Shown here in pieces: positions 45,114 to 54,371 of a stretch of DNA of 64,000 bases. Each line of letters begins with the position of its first letter. The stretch's first letter is position 1. The notes beneath the pieces were generated by a model, which did not search any database, was not told the origin of the DNA, and was given only the letters and a program-made list of their open reading frames with translations. The translations under genes were made by a program, and so were the position numbers. Origin of the DNA: Nitrospirota bacterium (GTDB lineage Bacteria > Nitrospirota > JACRHJ01); contig JACRHJ010000021.1 in NCBI GenBank assembly GCA_016212105.1, positions 86,546 to 150,545 on the forward strand, in the 5' to 3' direction.

Positions 45114-45911
45114 TTACTCTACCCACTTTCTCGGCGGCTGCCTCAGGTAGCGCTCCGAAAACAGGCTGTCGGGTATGCCGGCATCGTAGTCCGCATCTGT
45201 ATAGGTCACGTACGTGCCATGTCCGCTCTGGAGGTTCTTCATGGTCCTCTTCGTCACGGTTGGGAACCCCTTCACGACCTTTGTCTCGTCGGCGGTGAAG
45301 ACCTTGTAGAGGCCGCTCCTCTTGTCGTAATACTCCTCCTTCAGGGGCAGCATATCGTCCTTGGCGATCCATGAGAGCTTGTAGGCGTAGTCCATGTCGC
45401 CCGCCCTGGGGACGCTCTTTATCACATAACAATCCCTGTTTCCGAGTTTTTCTTCCTTCGTCAGGGTGTGGGTGTCGTCCTCCACTTTCCGCCCGGAGAC
45501 GTCCTCATACGAGAAATCGGAGCCGACGAAGCTTGAATGCTTGTCCTGCGCGGCTATCCTCTTGACCATGTTGATCGCGGGCACGAACAGCCACCTGTCC
45601 GCGTCACGTCCGGGATACTTGTAGACCATGAACGTCATGTCCTTCACGTCGGCTGGCTTATGGAAATATATGAAGTACTTCTGCTCGCCACCCGGCTCGC
45701 CGAAGTTCTTTCTCAGCATCGTCATCTCCCTTATCCGTTCCTGGCCGCTTTTGCTGACAAGCCTCATCGTCACGCGGACTTTGAAGTCCTTGCCCTGATA
45801 GAGAAATGCCGCCTGCGATTTCTTCATCACCTCTTCCGCGCTCGCGGCGAAAGAAGTTGAAGCCATGAGCATAACGCCCAATGCCGCTGCAACCGTCATG
45901 AGGGTTTTCAT
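45114..45911 (-). CDS. LolA-like outer-membrane lipoprotein-sorting family protein
   Basis: 265 aa from ATG at 45911, with a signal peptide (MKTLMTVAAALGVMLMASTSFA). Mature sequence fits the LolA/LppX fold family (COG2834-like): YFIYFHKPADVKDMTFMVY, DADRWLFVPAINMVKRI. The ATGA overlap with the RND gene upstream shows coupling. Probably carries a lipid or other hydrophobic cargo across the periplasm, between the RND exporter and the barrel (inference). Confidence 0.82.
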   Translation of the reverse strand: MKTLMTVAAALGVMLMASTSFAASAEEVMKKSQAAFLYQGKDFKVRVTMRLVSKSGQERIREMTMLRKNFGEPGGEQKYFIYFHKPADVKDMTFMVYKYPGRDADRWLFVPAINMVKRIAAQDKHSSFVGSDFSYEDVSGRKVEDDTHTLTKEEKLGNRDCYVIKSVPRAGDMDYAYKLSWIAKDDMLPLKEEYYDKRSGLYKVFTADETKVVKGFPTVTKRTMKNLQSGHGTYVTYTDADYDAGIPDSLFSERYLRQPPRKWVE

Positions 45912-48214
45912 TGCATATCTCCTTTGAAGAGCCAGCCGCGAGTTAGCGTAATCAGGGCGGGCAGATATATTATGGTCATTATTGCGCTCAACATCATCAT
46001 GCAGACGATAAACGCCCCGACCGTTATATACGGCGTGAGTGGCGCGAATATCATTACCGCGAAAGATGCGGCAAAGAGCACCGCGTTTCGCATTATACCC
46101 TTGCCGGGCCTTCCCGCGGTCCAGAGCAAGGCGTCGCCCAAAGGTTCGCTGCCTGCCGTTTCCTTCAGTCGCTGCCTGAGCCGGCTCACGAAATGTATTG
46201 CGAAGTCCACGGCCATGCCGAGGGAAAGACATGACAGCACGGATATCGGCATGTCGAAATCTTTTCCGACAAACCCAACGACGCCGTATAACAGCAATAT
46301 CGTGAACAGAAGCGGGGTATACCCTATAACCGCCCATTTAAATGAACGGAAGTCGAGGGCAAGGATGCAGAAGACGACGATAAGGGCAAGGATAAAGCCC
46401 TTGACCATATCCCAAAGGACCTCGTCGTTCCATACGAGGTTGAAGTACGCGATGCCCGAAGGCTTCAGTTCCATTGGCGTCGGGTTGGCCTTCTTGTACT
46501 GCTCGACCGCGTTAATGACCTCTCTCATCGCCTGGGCGTCCCATGTCTTCAGTTGCACCCAAATGTTCGCCTTTTGGAAGGGGTAGTCAACGACGTTGTC
46601 CAAATCCGAAGGTTTGGCCGACATGGCGAACAGGAAAAGGTACTGGCCGATGGCCTCCTTTGTGTCGGGGACTACATCGTATTTCGGGTCGTCGTCATGG
46701 AGCACCCGGTTAATCCTTTTTACGTAATCCACGACCGAGGTCGTCTTGCCCACCACAGGTAGCTTTTCAAGGTGCCTTTGCAGCCCCTCCATGTAGCGCA
46801 TGGCCTCGGGGGTCTTCATGTATTCGTCACCCTCGGCGCTCGCTACCACATAGCCGAGGGACGTGCCGCCAAGGTTCCGGTTGATGACCGAATCCGCCAC
46901 CCGGACATCGCTTCCCTTCTTGAACCACTCAACCAGGTTGTTGTTAACTCTGATCTTCGTTATCCCGAAGACCGCGACAGCGAAGAGCAGCAGCCCGACC
47001 GCGACCGTCGTCCCAGGGCGATGTATGCCAAACCCGGCGAGCTTCCTTAAGAACCGCGCCGTCCTGTCAGAGCCGATATCTTCCGACCGGGCTATCCTGT
47101 CTATTTTCTCCTCTTTCACAAACATGAACATCGCGGGTATGAAGCTGAAGCTCAGAACCCTCAAGCTGATCGTGCCGAACGCCACCAGCCCGCCGAAGAC
47201 CTTGACCGGGATTATCTGCATGAACATCAGCACGGCGAACCCGGCCGCGGTAGCCAGCGCGGTGTTTCGGACCGGTCTGCTTACGGCCTTCATTGTCTCG
47301 ATTATCGCGGCTTTCCTGTCTTTATTTTCCCGGTACCGGAAGTAGAACTCGTTGTAGATGTGCATGCTGTCCGTAGCGATAGCCATCAGGAAGACGGGCG
47401 CCATTGAGCTCATGACATGGATGGGGAACCCGAGGCCGATGAGCAGTCCCATGCTCCAGACTATGCTTATCATGGCGTCCATCATCAGCGTGACGGACAG
47501 GAAAAGGTCCCTGAACATGAGATACCTGACAAGGAGCATGACCATGCCCGCGATCGGGGCGAATATCGCCATGAGCTTGAACATCTCGTTCCCGAAGGTG
47601 TCCCTTGCCACTGGGTCGCCCGCTATATAGAACCGTTCGTCTCCCTTTTCTTCCGATACTATTCCCCGGATGCTATCGGCGACTTCCTTGCCGTTCGAGC
47701 CGTCCTCAAGCGGGACATAGATGGCGGCGGTCTTGCCGTCCCTGGATATGATTCGGTCTATGAAAAGCGGGTTCTCGAAAAGCGTCTTTCCGAGCTTATC
47801 CGTTTCTTCTTCGGTCTCTGGGACACTGGTCATGAGCGGCCCTACATTCAGCATCCCCCCGTCGACGGTCACGTTGTCAATGGTCGTGAAGCTCGACACG
47901 TCCCTCGCCGCCACGCCTTTCAGCTCCAGGATTTCACCTGTAATCCTCTTTATCTTTTCGAGCGTTTCCTTGTTGAGCACACCCCGTTCGTTTACTATCC
48001 CAAGGACTATAGTATCCTCGTAGAGTGCGAAAGTTTTCTCAACACCGTCGTTCCAGACACGGACATCCGACGTGGCTGGGAGCATGTTCTTGGGGTTTGT
48101 ATCCGTCCTTACTTTTGGGAACTGCGTTGCGAATGCAAGGGTGACGATCAGCGTGAGGATGACAACTAACCTGGGGTGGTTGACCGAGAATTCCACGAGA
48201 GAAAACTTCTTCAT
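45908..48214 (-). CDS. RND-superfamily exporter (MMPL type)
   Basis: 768 aa from ATG at 48214 with GGAGG 9 nt upstream. Twelve membrane segments in two halves, each with a periplasmic loop, as in the MMPL/HpnN-like exporters. TM4-type segments carry the acidic/polar proton-relay residues (AIATDSMHIYNEF and SLGMAVDFAIHFVS). Exports lipids or hydrophobic compounds. Followed without gap by LolA-like and barrel genes, which together could span the envelope. Confidence 0.88.
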   Translation of the reverse strand: MKKFSLVEFSVNHPRLVVILTLIVTLAFATQFPKVRTDTNPKNMLPATSDVRVWNDGVEKTFALYEDTIVLGIVNERGVLNKETLEKIKRITGEILELKGVAARDVSSFTTIDNVTVDGGMLNVGPLMTSVPETEEETDKLGKTLFENPLFIDRIISRDGKTAAIYVPLEDGSNGKEVADSIRGIVSEEKGDERFYIAGDPVARDTFGNEMFKLMAIFAPIAGMVMLLVRYLMFRDLFLSVTLMMDAMISIVWSMGLLIGLGFPIHVMSSMAPVFLMAIATDSMHIYNEFYFRYRENKDRKAAIIETMKAVSRPVRNTALATAAGFAVLMFMQIIPVKVFGGLVAFGTISLRVLSFSFIPAMFMFVKEEKIDRIARSEDIGSDRTARFLRKLAGFGIHRPGTTVAVGLLLFAVAVFGITKIRVNNNLVEWFKKGSDVRVADSVINRNLGGTSLGYVVASAEGDEYMKTPEAMRYMEGLQRHLEKLPVVGKTTSVVDYVKRINRVLHDDDPKYDVVPDTKEAIGQYLFLFAMSAKPSDLDNVVDYPFQKANIWVQLKTWDAQAMREVINAVEQYKKANPTPMELKPSGIAYFNLVWNDEVLWDMVKGFILALIVVFCILALDFRSFKWAVIGYTPLLFTILLLYGVVGFVGKDFDMPISVLSCLSLGMAVDFAIHFVSRLRQRLKETAGSEPLGDALLWTAGRPGKGIMRNAVLFAASFAVMIFAPLTPYITVGAFIVCMMMLSAIMTIIYLPALITLTRGWLFKGDMQ

Positions 48215-48251
48215 AAGCTCCTCCATATTGGCGGGCCGTCTGATTCTGGTG

Positions 48252-48935
48252 CTACCCTGATTTTCTGAACGCCGCCGCAATGAACGCGGCCGCCGAAGGG
48301 GTGTCAAGACGGCTTTTTTCTTCGAGGGCTTCGAGTTCGTCTGGCGACAATCCTTCCGAAGCCGGTGGAAAATAGATAGCCCCCTTGAATGCGACCATCC
48401 CGAGTCCTGCCTTGAACGACATAAGGCTCACATCGGTAAGCCTGAAGAACCGTGCGCCATGCCAGACGGAGGACGGGTCCTTCCCCTTTTCGGCGCGCTG
48501 TCGCGCCCAGGTGCTGTTGCCGTTCAGGAACCCCACAAGCAGTATGCCGCCCTGCTTAAGCATGCGCGCCATCTCGCGTACAGCCGTCTCAGGGGCCGCC
48601 ACAAACTCCAGCGTGCATACGGAGACGACCCTGTCGAAGGAAGCGTCCTTGAATGGCAGGGCCTCGGCTGCCGCGCCCGCCAGCAGCGCCCACCTGCCGC
48701 ATGATGAGGCTGCGTAGCTCAGCATCCCCTCGTCCGCGTCCACGCCGACCGGGTTCAGACCCATGCCGTTCAACTCTCTCATGTACACGCCCGTCCCGCA
48801 GCCCGCGTCCAGCACCCTGTCGCCATCTCTGAAATCCGCGAGCGAGAACAGGGCGTCCCTTTCGAGCCGGTGGCATACCGAACCGAAGGGCGTCCTGTAC
48901 CACTCGTCGTAGGCTGCCGGGTTTATATGTACCAT
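48252..48935 (-). CDS. Class I SAM-dependent methyltransferase
   Basis: 227 aa. Motif I VLDAGCGTGVYMREL, motif II NPVGVDADEGML, motif IV-like FDRVVSVCTLEFV. Methyltransf_11-like; substrate unknown. Lies 37 bp upstream of the RND exporter on the same strand and could modify its cargo. The C-terminal ~60 residues are variable. Confidence 0.85.
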   Translation of the reverse strand: MVHINPAAYDEWYRTPFGSVCHRLERDALFSLADFRDGDRVLDAGCGTGVYMRELNGMGLNPVGVDADEGMLSYAASSCGRWALLAGAAAEALPFKDASFDRVVSVCTLEFVAAPETAVREMARMLKQGGILLVGFLNGNSTWARQRAEKGKDPSSVWHGARFFRLTDVSLMSFKAGLGMVAFKGAIYFPPASEGLSPDELEALEEKSRLDTPSAAAFIAAAFRKSG

Positions 48936-48949
48936 CTGGCTCCATCAGG

Positions 48950-49312
48950 CTAAAAAGTCATAACCTCGCGCTCCAGCGCGTACTCCAGAAGCGTCTGCGG
49001 CCCGGCCATCTCGGTGTTCGGGAGAAGCTCGTCCTTCCCGACGCCAAACTGGTTCGCGCAGGCGGTGCAGACGAAGAACTTCTGCCCGGCCTCGACCAGC
49101 GTGTCGAGCAGGGTCTTCAAGGGCGGGAAGGCCTTCTGGTCAGTGACCGTCTCCGCAAAGCCCTTCTTCACGAGCAGCGCGCCCTCGTTCAGGGCGAATA
49201 TCACGACGTCCATCCCGCTCGCGACCGCCGTGTTCGCTATCGAGAGGGCCGCGCCCGCGCGTTCCGGGGCGTCGGATGAATGGGTTATTACTATCAGGAA
49301 CTTCTTTTCCAT
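48950..49312 (-). CDS. DsrE-family sulfur-relay protein
   Basis: 120 aa from ATG at 49312 (GGAGG 9 nt upstream). DsrE fold: VITHSSDAPERAGAALSIAN at the N-terminus and conserved Cys in FVCTACANQFGV, where sulfur could be held as persulfide. Part of a thiol/sulfur gene group with the second DsrE protein, TauE and the thioredoxin-like protein. Confidence 0.82.
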   Translation of the reverse strand: MEKKFLIVITHSSDAPERAGAALSIANTAVASGMDVVIFALNEGALLVKKGFAETVTDQKAFPPLKTLLDTLVEAGQKFFVCTACANQFGVGKDELLPNTEMAGPQTLLEYALEREVMTF

Positions 49313-49327
49313 GTGAAACACCTCCGC

Positions 49328-49750
49328 TTAGAACGTCAGGTTCATATCCGCCTGCATGACAACGTCCTTGTAATACGTGGCCGGGTCCGCGACCTTCACT
49401 CCGTCGTAGAATTCGGATTCCTTGATGCCGAACAGCTCCTTGTTGAGCGGGCAGGCCCATACGCGCGCCTTTTCGGCTATGAGGAAGAACATCAGGTCTT
49501 CCGCGCTCGGAAGGTTCATGTCGTCCATCTTCTTGAGTACGGCCTCGCCTGCCTCCGGCGGCTGGTCGGGCAGGCATTTAAGCTCCCTTATCTTGTCCTT
49601 GTGGACTGCGTTGATGCCCCGCGAGCCGAAGAAGACGTCCACCCTGTTGCCTTCCCGGAGGAGGCTGAGTGCGGTCATCAGCGCGTTGTAGACCTGGCAT
49701 AGCTCGTCGTGGAAGCACATTATCGAGACGTTCTTTTTAACCTTGTCCAT
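49328..49750 (-). CDS. Second DsrE/peroxiredoxin-like family protein
   Basis: 140 aa. DsrE-like beginning (VSIMCFHDELCQVYNALMTA) and Cys in VWACPLNKELFG. Starts 205 bp downstream of TauE, with repeats between, and ends 15 bp before the first DsrE gene. Such pairs often form heteromers; partner identity is inference. Confidence 0.78.
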   Translation of the reverse strand: MDKVKKNVSIMCFHDELCQVYNALMTALSLLREGNRVDVFFGSRGINAVHKDKIRELKCLPDQPPEAGEAVLKKMDDMNLPSAEDLMFFLIAEKARVWACPLNKELFGIKESEFYDGVKVADPATYYKDVVMQADMNLTF

Positions 49751-49832
49751 TAGGGCACCTCCGTGTTAATCAGCAGGCTGTTTACTATTAATCCGGCAGC
49801 ATTATATGCAAACCATGCTAACCAAGAAAAGT

Positions 49833-49952
49833 CCCTGGATTCCCGCTTTCGCGGGAATGACGTGTGCTTGTTCGTCGCCCCGTGCTTGACACGGGGTCCA
49901 GGAAGTTTGCCTATTTTGTTGTAGGGGCCGACCGACGTGTCGGCCCTGCCTT
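49833..49952. repeat. Three repeat units between tauE and the dsrE pair
   Basis: CCCTGGATTCCCG...CGGGAATGACG (49834-49862); a 32-bp unit beginning GTCGCCCCGTGCTTGACACG (49874-49905) repeated exactly at 59701-59732; and GTAGGGGCCG...GTGTCGGCCC (49921-49950). Confidence 0.85.
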
Positions 49953-49955
49953 TTA

Positions 49956-50744
49956 TCAACCGCCTGTCGCCACCTGCCACCACATCCTTATACCAGTAAT
50001 CGCGATTATCACCGCTATGGCGTAACGCAAGTGCTTCGTGTTCACCCTCTTGCTCAACCGGCCGCCTATCTGCGCGCCCGGGACGGTGCCGATGACCAGC
50101 GCGATTGCGTACGGCCAGATAATCTGGCCCGTGGCCATCTTCCCGATAGTGCCCATCACCGCGCCCATCATCACGATGCCGAGCGTGCTGCCGATGACGA
50201 TGCGAGTCGGGATGTTCAGCAGGTATATCATGACCGGGATGTATATGAAGGCGCCCGGCGCGCCGACCATGCCGCCGAAGCAGCCTATCGCAAGGCTTAC
50301 GCCGGATGCGAGCGGCTTGTTGTAAATCAAGTCCTCCGGCGGTATACCCTCGCCCTGCTCCCGCTTGGGTACGAACATCACCACCGCCGCGATGACCGCC
50401 ATCGTGGCGAATATCGCAAGGAGGAACCCGCTTTTGGTGTAGTTCGAGAAGACCGATCCGATGAGGTTCCCGAGCGCGTTCATCAGGCCCATGTAGATAA
50501 GGAGCGACTTGCTGACGAACTTGTTCTTGTTATGGACGATGAGGCCGGATATGGAGGCCGAGAGCACCTGCACCATGCTGACCGCCGCGACCTGCTTCAT
50601 GTCGAGCTGTCCGACGCCGAGCATCGGCGGTACGTAGAGCAGGAGTGGTATCATGAATATCGCGCCACCGAGCCCCAGCAGGCCGGACAGTACCCCGCCG
50701 CCCAGGCCGAGGAGCACAAGTGTAATCAGAAACGGCATGTCCAC
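49956..50744 (-). CDS. TauE/SafE-family sulfite/organosulfonate permease
   Basis: 262 aa with about eight membrane segments. Family phrases GGGVLSGLLGLGGAIFMIPLL and GGMVGAPGAFIYIPVM (the two inverted family repeats). Exports sulfite or a sulfur compound across the inner membrane. Second downstream gene of the ArsR operon. Confidence 0.88.
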   Translation of the reverse strand: MDMPFLITLVLLGLGGGVLSGLLGLGGAIFMIPLLLYVPPMLGVGQLDMKQVAAVSMVQVLSASISGLIVHNKNKFVSKSLLIYMGLMNALGNLIGSVFSNYTKSGFLLAIFATMAVIAAVVMFVPKREQGEGIPPEDLIYNKPLASGVSLAIGCFGGMVGAPGAFIYIPVMIYLLNIPTRIVIGSTLGIVMMGAVMGTIGKMATGQIIWPYAIALVIGTVPGAQIGGRLSKRVNTKHLRYAIAVIIAITGIRMWWQVATGG

Positions 50745-50760
50745 GGTGGTCTCCTTTTAG

Positions 50761-51015
50761 TTATTCGTCACTGAGTATAGCGTCCTTGAGCGTCTCGAAG
50801 TCCACGGTGCCGTCCCTGACTATGAACCTGCCGTCCACGGCCACTGATGGGCACGGCGGGGGGAAGCTCTCCATGAAGTACTCGTCCGAGCCCTTCTTGA
50901 CCACAACAAGCTCGACGCCAAGCTCGGACGCCGCCCTCTGCGCGGCCTCGGTGTTAATCCGGCACCGTCCTCCCATAGGGTCGTTGACGTAAAGCTTCAC
51001 AACTTTAGGGCCCAT
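50761..51015 (-). CDS. Small thioredoxin-like protein
   Basis: 84 aa with a thioredoxin-fold pattern (KLYVNDPMGG, LGVELVVVKKGSD, PSVAVDGRFIVRDGTV with the cis-Pro region). It lacks CxxC; single Cys occur in GGRCRI and PPPCPSV. Sits between arsR and the permease, as in small redox-active proteins of ArsR operons. Confidence 0.7.
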   Translation of the reverse strand: MGPKVVKLYVNDPMGGRCRINTEAAQRAASELGVELVVVKKGSDEYFMESFPPPCPSVAVDGRFIVRDGTVDFETLKDAILSDE

Positions 51016-51045
51016 GGCTACCTCCGTAAGCTGGTATGTTGTCGT

Positions 51046-51384
51046 TCAGTCGGCACTGCGACTGCTTTTGGCTCCTGGCCTCACCGGACAGCATGCCGGC
51101 GAGGGGAGGGGGCCATCGTATTTCTTCTTTATCAGCCCGATGATGTCGAGGGCGCGCGGGTCCTTCAGGAAGTAGCACCTGAGCTTGCCGTCCATGTAGC
51201 AGTCCACCAGGCCCGCCCGCCTCAGGAGCGAGAGGTGCTGGGAGACGTTCGACTGCCCGACGCCGAGTATGTCCTCGATGTCCGAGACGCAGAGCACGTC
51301 GGTCTCCAGCTTCTGTAGGATTTCGAGCCTTGCCGGGTGGGATACAACTTTCAGCATCTCGGCGGTCTCACGCAAGTCGTTCAT
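51046..51384 (-). CDS. ArsR-family transcriptional regulator
   Basis: 112 aa winged-helix repressor. Recognition helix VGQSNVSQHLSLLRRAGLV. The metal/thiol sensor position reads VLCVSDI, so only one Cys of the classic CVC remains (C32); others are C62, C70 and a CC pair near 98. A thiol or arsenic/sulfane-sulfur sensor is likely, but the ligand is uncertain. Its own promoter and operator lie just upstream (51429-51481). Confidence 0.88.
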   Translation of the reverse strand: MNDLRETAEMLKVVSHPARLEILQKLETDVLCVSDIEDILGVGQSNVSQHLSLLRRAGLVDCYMDGKLRCYFLKDPRALDIIGLIKKKYDGPLPSPACCPVRPGAKSSRSAD

Positions 51385-51428
51385 TTGTATTTTCCCATAT
51401 CGTTGTTTATGTAAACGGCACGCATCAT

Positions 51429-51450
51429 CATATTATAATATTATTATATG
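51429..51450 (-). promoter_or_regulatory. Operator for the ArsR regulator
   Basis: Near-perfect 22-bp dyad: the half sites CATATTATAAT and CATATAATAAT (reverse strand) match at 10 of 11 bases. It begins 2 bp downstream of the -10 box of the promoter below, so a bound repressor would block initiation. Confidence 0.75.
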
Positions 51451-51452
51451 TG

Positions 51453-51481
51453 ACTATAAACCATGCGCGAGTTCAAGTCAA
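51453..51481 (-). promoter_or_regulatory. Sigma-70 promoter of the arsR operon
   Basis: -35 TTGACT and -10 TATAGT with a 17-bp spacer, on the - strand. The start site would fall inside the operator, leaving about a 60-nt leader before the arsR ATG. Confidence 0.8.
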
Positions 51482-51618
51482 GAAAAAAACCATGCTTGGC
51501 TAATTTCTGCTTATTCATATCACTTCTCGACAAAGATGGTCATGCATGTCACAATTTGTTCTCCCCTCCCCCGGTATTTCGCCTTAATAATCATGACAAT
51601 CAAGACCAGAGGTGAGAC

Positions 51619-51886
51619 ATGAAAATCCTGGCGGTTCTCTATGTGCTCGAAGACCTCGAAGGGAAGCTTGTACAAGAGCTTCAGCGGCACGTTCACCGAC
51701 GACGACGAGTCGCGGGGGCTTTTCAGGCTGATGTCTGTGGAGGAGGAGGGCCACAGGAACATGGTCCAGTACGAGTGGCGGATGATGTCTAAGAACCTCC
51801 GCGGGACCCCGCAAGATCAACCGGCACACCGGAATGCTGACGCGTGTTGCAGTCCGCCCGCTTATCAACCGGCAACCCGTCCATAA
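51619..51886 (+). pseudogene. Frameshifted, truncated ferritin-like (rubrerythrin-type) gene
   Basis: Starts MKILAVLYVLEDLEGKL in one frame (ATG 51619, GAGGTG upstream). Near 51668 one extra T shifts the homologous continuation into another frame: YKSFSGTFTDDDESRGLF and VEEEGHRNMVQYEWRMMSK. That string, with E-E-GH ligands, is like the ferritin-like domain of rubrerythrin relatives. Similarity stops near 51800 and the frame ends at 51886, so the second metal-binding half is gone. Divergent from arsR. Confidence 0.5.
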
Positions 51887-52016
51887 AGTTCTCGCCTTCG
51901 ACCGGGACTTTTGTTATGATGACGGCGTTGCAGCCTGTCTGGTATACGTCGCGCTCACCGGCGGCTATCCAGCTTAATCCCTGATGTAGGCCGAACCCGC
52001 ATGGAGGCCCGCCGAT

Positions 52017-54338
52017 TTGAGGAATACTCTTGTTGTCATGGCCGTCGCCGCAGCGATCGGGGCATGCTGGTTCACGTACAACAATACACGGCTGTGGGGT
52101 CTGTACAAGGCCGTGAAGGCGTCCGACAACAAAGCCAGCATCGGCCTGTACAACCCCTGGGCAGCACTTTCCAGGCTGCCGCAGAGCCGTCTGAACGGGT
52201 ACGTGTACAGGTTCGACGACAGGCTTGGAGAGGCCAGGGTCGAGGGCGCGGGCAGGGGCGTCCCGGAGCGGTACAGGACCAGGGTAATCGTCGGACATGG
52301 CGTCTGCCTGCTCAGGCTCAACAAGGGCAGTCTTGCCAGGTCCGGTGACGGCGTCAGGGCCGTTTTCACGGCGGGACAGTTCCTGTTCAACTCCGTGGAG
52401 AAGGACCCGCTTAAAATAAGGATAGCGGACCTGGCCAGCATTGTCATAAGGGCAAGGCACGCGCGCGGGGCGAAGATGTCCCTGTACCTTAACCAGGACG
52501 TTGAGCATGGCGACTTCAAGGACGCCATAGTAATCGACGTCGTGGCCGACGGAAAATTCCACGACTACGTGGTGGACAGGGACAAGCTTCCGCATGGCCA
52601 AGAGTTCCTGGACGGCCTGGCAGTCAAGCCGTCCAACGTGGAAGGCGACGATGTCGAGATAGCATCAGTCTCGGCCGTCTCGGCGAAGGAAGGTTTCCTT
52701 AAGAAGACAGCCGGGGTTGCCAGCCATGCACTGGGCGGCGACCACCGGCCGTGTCTTTTCATGAGGGGCGGGACAACCCTTCGCTACGGCGTCGATACGC
52801 GCGGCGGGAAAGACCTCTCGCTAAGGTTCGGGCTTGCCTCGCTCTACGGAAGCGGGCCGGTCTACTGCTCCATAGACCTCGTGGACGGCGGCGGCGTCAG
52901 GACGATATTCAAGAGGACGGCGGCGCCGGCTGACGGTTGGCGGGATGTCTCCATCCCGTTCCCGGAAACAGACGGCAGGGCGGAGGTAGTCATCAGGACT
53001 TCGGGAGACAGGGACGGGGTGGTCTTCTTTGGAAACCCGGCGCTTTCCGGCCCGCCCGCGAAACGGATGAGCGTGATATGGTACGTGGAGGACGCGGAGA
53101 CGGCTGACCACCTGTCGGTTTACGGCTACGGCAGGGAGACCACCCCCTTCAAGGAGGAGTTCGCCCGCAAGGGTGCGCTTTTTGAAAACGCATACTCTCA
53201 GGCCACGAAGACCGGCATATCGTGTACGTCGTTTTTCACAGGGCTTTACCCTGCCGCCGAAGGGGTCTGGGACAACAACAGCGCCGGGCTTTCCCCGGAG
53301 TTTATCACACTGGCGTCAATACTGCGGTCGCAGGGCTTTGAGACCGCGTCGTTCATACAGAACTATTTCGCGGGGCCTGCGCTCGGCCTCGACAGGGGCT
53401 TCTGCACCGTGCATACGGTGGTCGGCGAACCGGCGCCGGCTACCGTGAAACGGGTGCATGCGTGGATTGACGGCCACCAGGACAGGAACCTGTTCGTGTA
53501 CGTGCATATATTCAACCCACATGCGCCATACGACCCGGCTGCGCCCTACGACGCATGGTTCCGCGAGGCGCCCGGCGCGACCAGCGTAATACGGGACGAC
53601 GGTATCGACCCTGCACACGTTGCCGCGCCTACCGTCGAGGGCCGGACGGCGCTGTACGACGGCGAGATAAGGGCGAACGACGCCGTGTTCGAGAGGTTCG
53701 TATCGGGTCTCGGAAAATCCGGCGTATTAGACGACACCCTGCTGATATTCTCATCCGACCACGGGGAGTACCTAGGAGAGAAAGGCCTCTGGGAACACCG
53801 GCCTCCATGCCTCGGACCGGTGCTGCACGTGCCGCTCATCATGGTCTACCCCGGCAGGATAAAGCCGGGCCGGTTCGGCCAGAACGTCCAGCTGCTCGAC
53901 GTCATGCCGACAGTGCTGGACTACGCGGGTATCGACTCCAAGCGATTCCAGCTCTGTGGAGACTCTCTGGCAGGGCTTGTCGACGGCAAGGACCCGAAGT
54001 TCTGGGACGAAAGGCTGACGTTCGCCGACGAGGTATCGACTAGGAAGGGCAAGTCCGACCGCGACGCACGCGGCGCCGCCATCTACAAGGGGTACCTTTA
54101 CACGGTGAAGCCCGGCGCCAACGGCAAGGCCGAGTGGCTTTCGGTGGACGGCTCGGACAGCCTGGAGCCGGAAGGCATCACCGGGCGGGCGGCGGCCATG
54201 CTGCTGTCCGGCGCCCTCGAAGGCATGCAGGGCCGCAGCCTCGGCATCTGGGACGGCGCGGTCAAGGGCCGGGAGACGGAAAAGAAGGAGGACCTGGCGG
54301 CAAGAGACAAGTTAAAGGCGCTCGGTTACCTGCACTGA
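52017..54338 (+). CDS. Sulfatase-superfamily protein (alkaline phosphatase fold), TTG start
   Basis: 773 aa; TTG with GGAGG 8 nt upstream. N-terminal hydrophobic anchor (MRNTLVVMAVAAAIGACWF) places it in the envelope. Residues ~60-340 form a beta-rich domain of unknown type. The sulfatase domain (~345-770) has metal ligands in VWYVEDAETADHLSVYGYGR-like and LLIFSSDHGEYLGEKG segments. The active-site region reads GISCTSFFTGLYP, without the CxPxR needed for formylglycine, so it may be a phosphohydrolase/transferase or a Thr/Ser-type enzyme. Confidence 0.78.
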   Translation: MRNTLVVMAVAAAIGACWFTYNNTRLWGLYKAVKASDNKASIGLYNPWAALSRLPQSRLNGYVYRFDDRLGEARVEGAGRGVPERYRTRVIVGHGVCLLRLNKGSLARSGDGVRAVFTAGQFLFNSVEKDPLKIRIADLASIVIRARHARGAKMSLYLNQDVEHGDFKDAIVIDVVADGKFHDYVVDRDKLPHGQEFLDGLAVKPSNVEGDDVEIASVSAVSAKEGFLKKTAGVASHALGGDHRPCLFMRGGTTLRYGVDTRGGKDLSLRFGLASLYGSGPVYCSIDLVDGGGVRTIFKRTAAPADGWRDVSIPFPETDGRAEVVIRTSGDRDGVVFFGNPALSGPPAKRMSVIWYVEDAETADHLSVYGYGRETTPFKEEFARKGALFENAYSQATKTGISCTSFFTGLYPAAEGVWDNNSAGLSPEFITLASILRSQGFETASFIQNYFAGPALGLDRGFCTVHTVVGEPAPATVKRVHAWIDGHQDRNLFVYVHIFNPHAPYDPAAPYDAWFREAPGATSVIRDDGIDPAHVAAPTVEGRTALYDGEIRANDAVFERFVSGLGKSGVLDDTLLIFSSDHGEYLGEKGLWEHRPPCLGPVLHVPLIMVYPGRIKPGRFGQNVQLLDVMPTVLDYAGIDSKRFQLCGDSLAGLVDGKDPKFWDERLTFADEVSTRKGKSDRDARGAAIYKGYLYTVKPGANGKAEWLSVDGSDSLEPEGITGRAAAMLLSGALEGMQGRSLGIWDGAVKGRETEKKEDLAARDKLKALGYLH

Positions 54339-54371
54339 GGCCGTCAACCCGCGGAATGGCATGGTACACAC

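Noticed and set aside
48215..48307. Longer 799-aa form of the RND exporter
   Set aside because: The added residues are Arg-rich and precede a strong SD and ATG at 48214.
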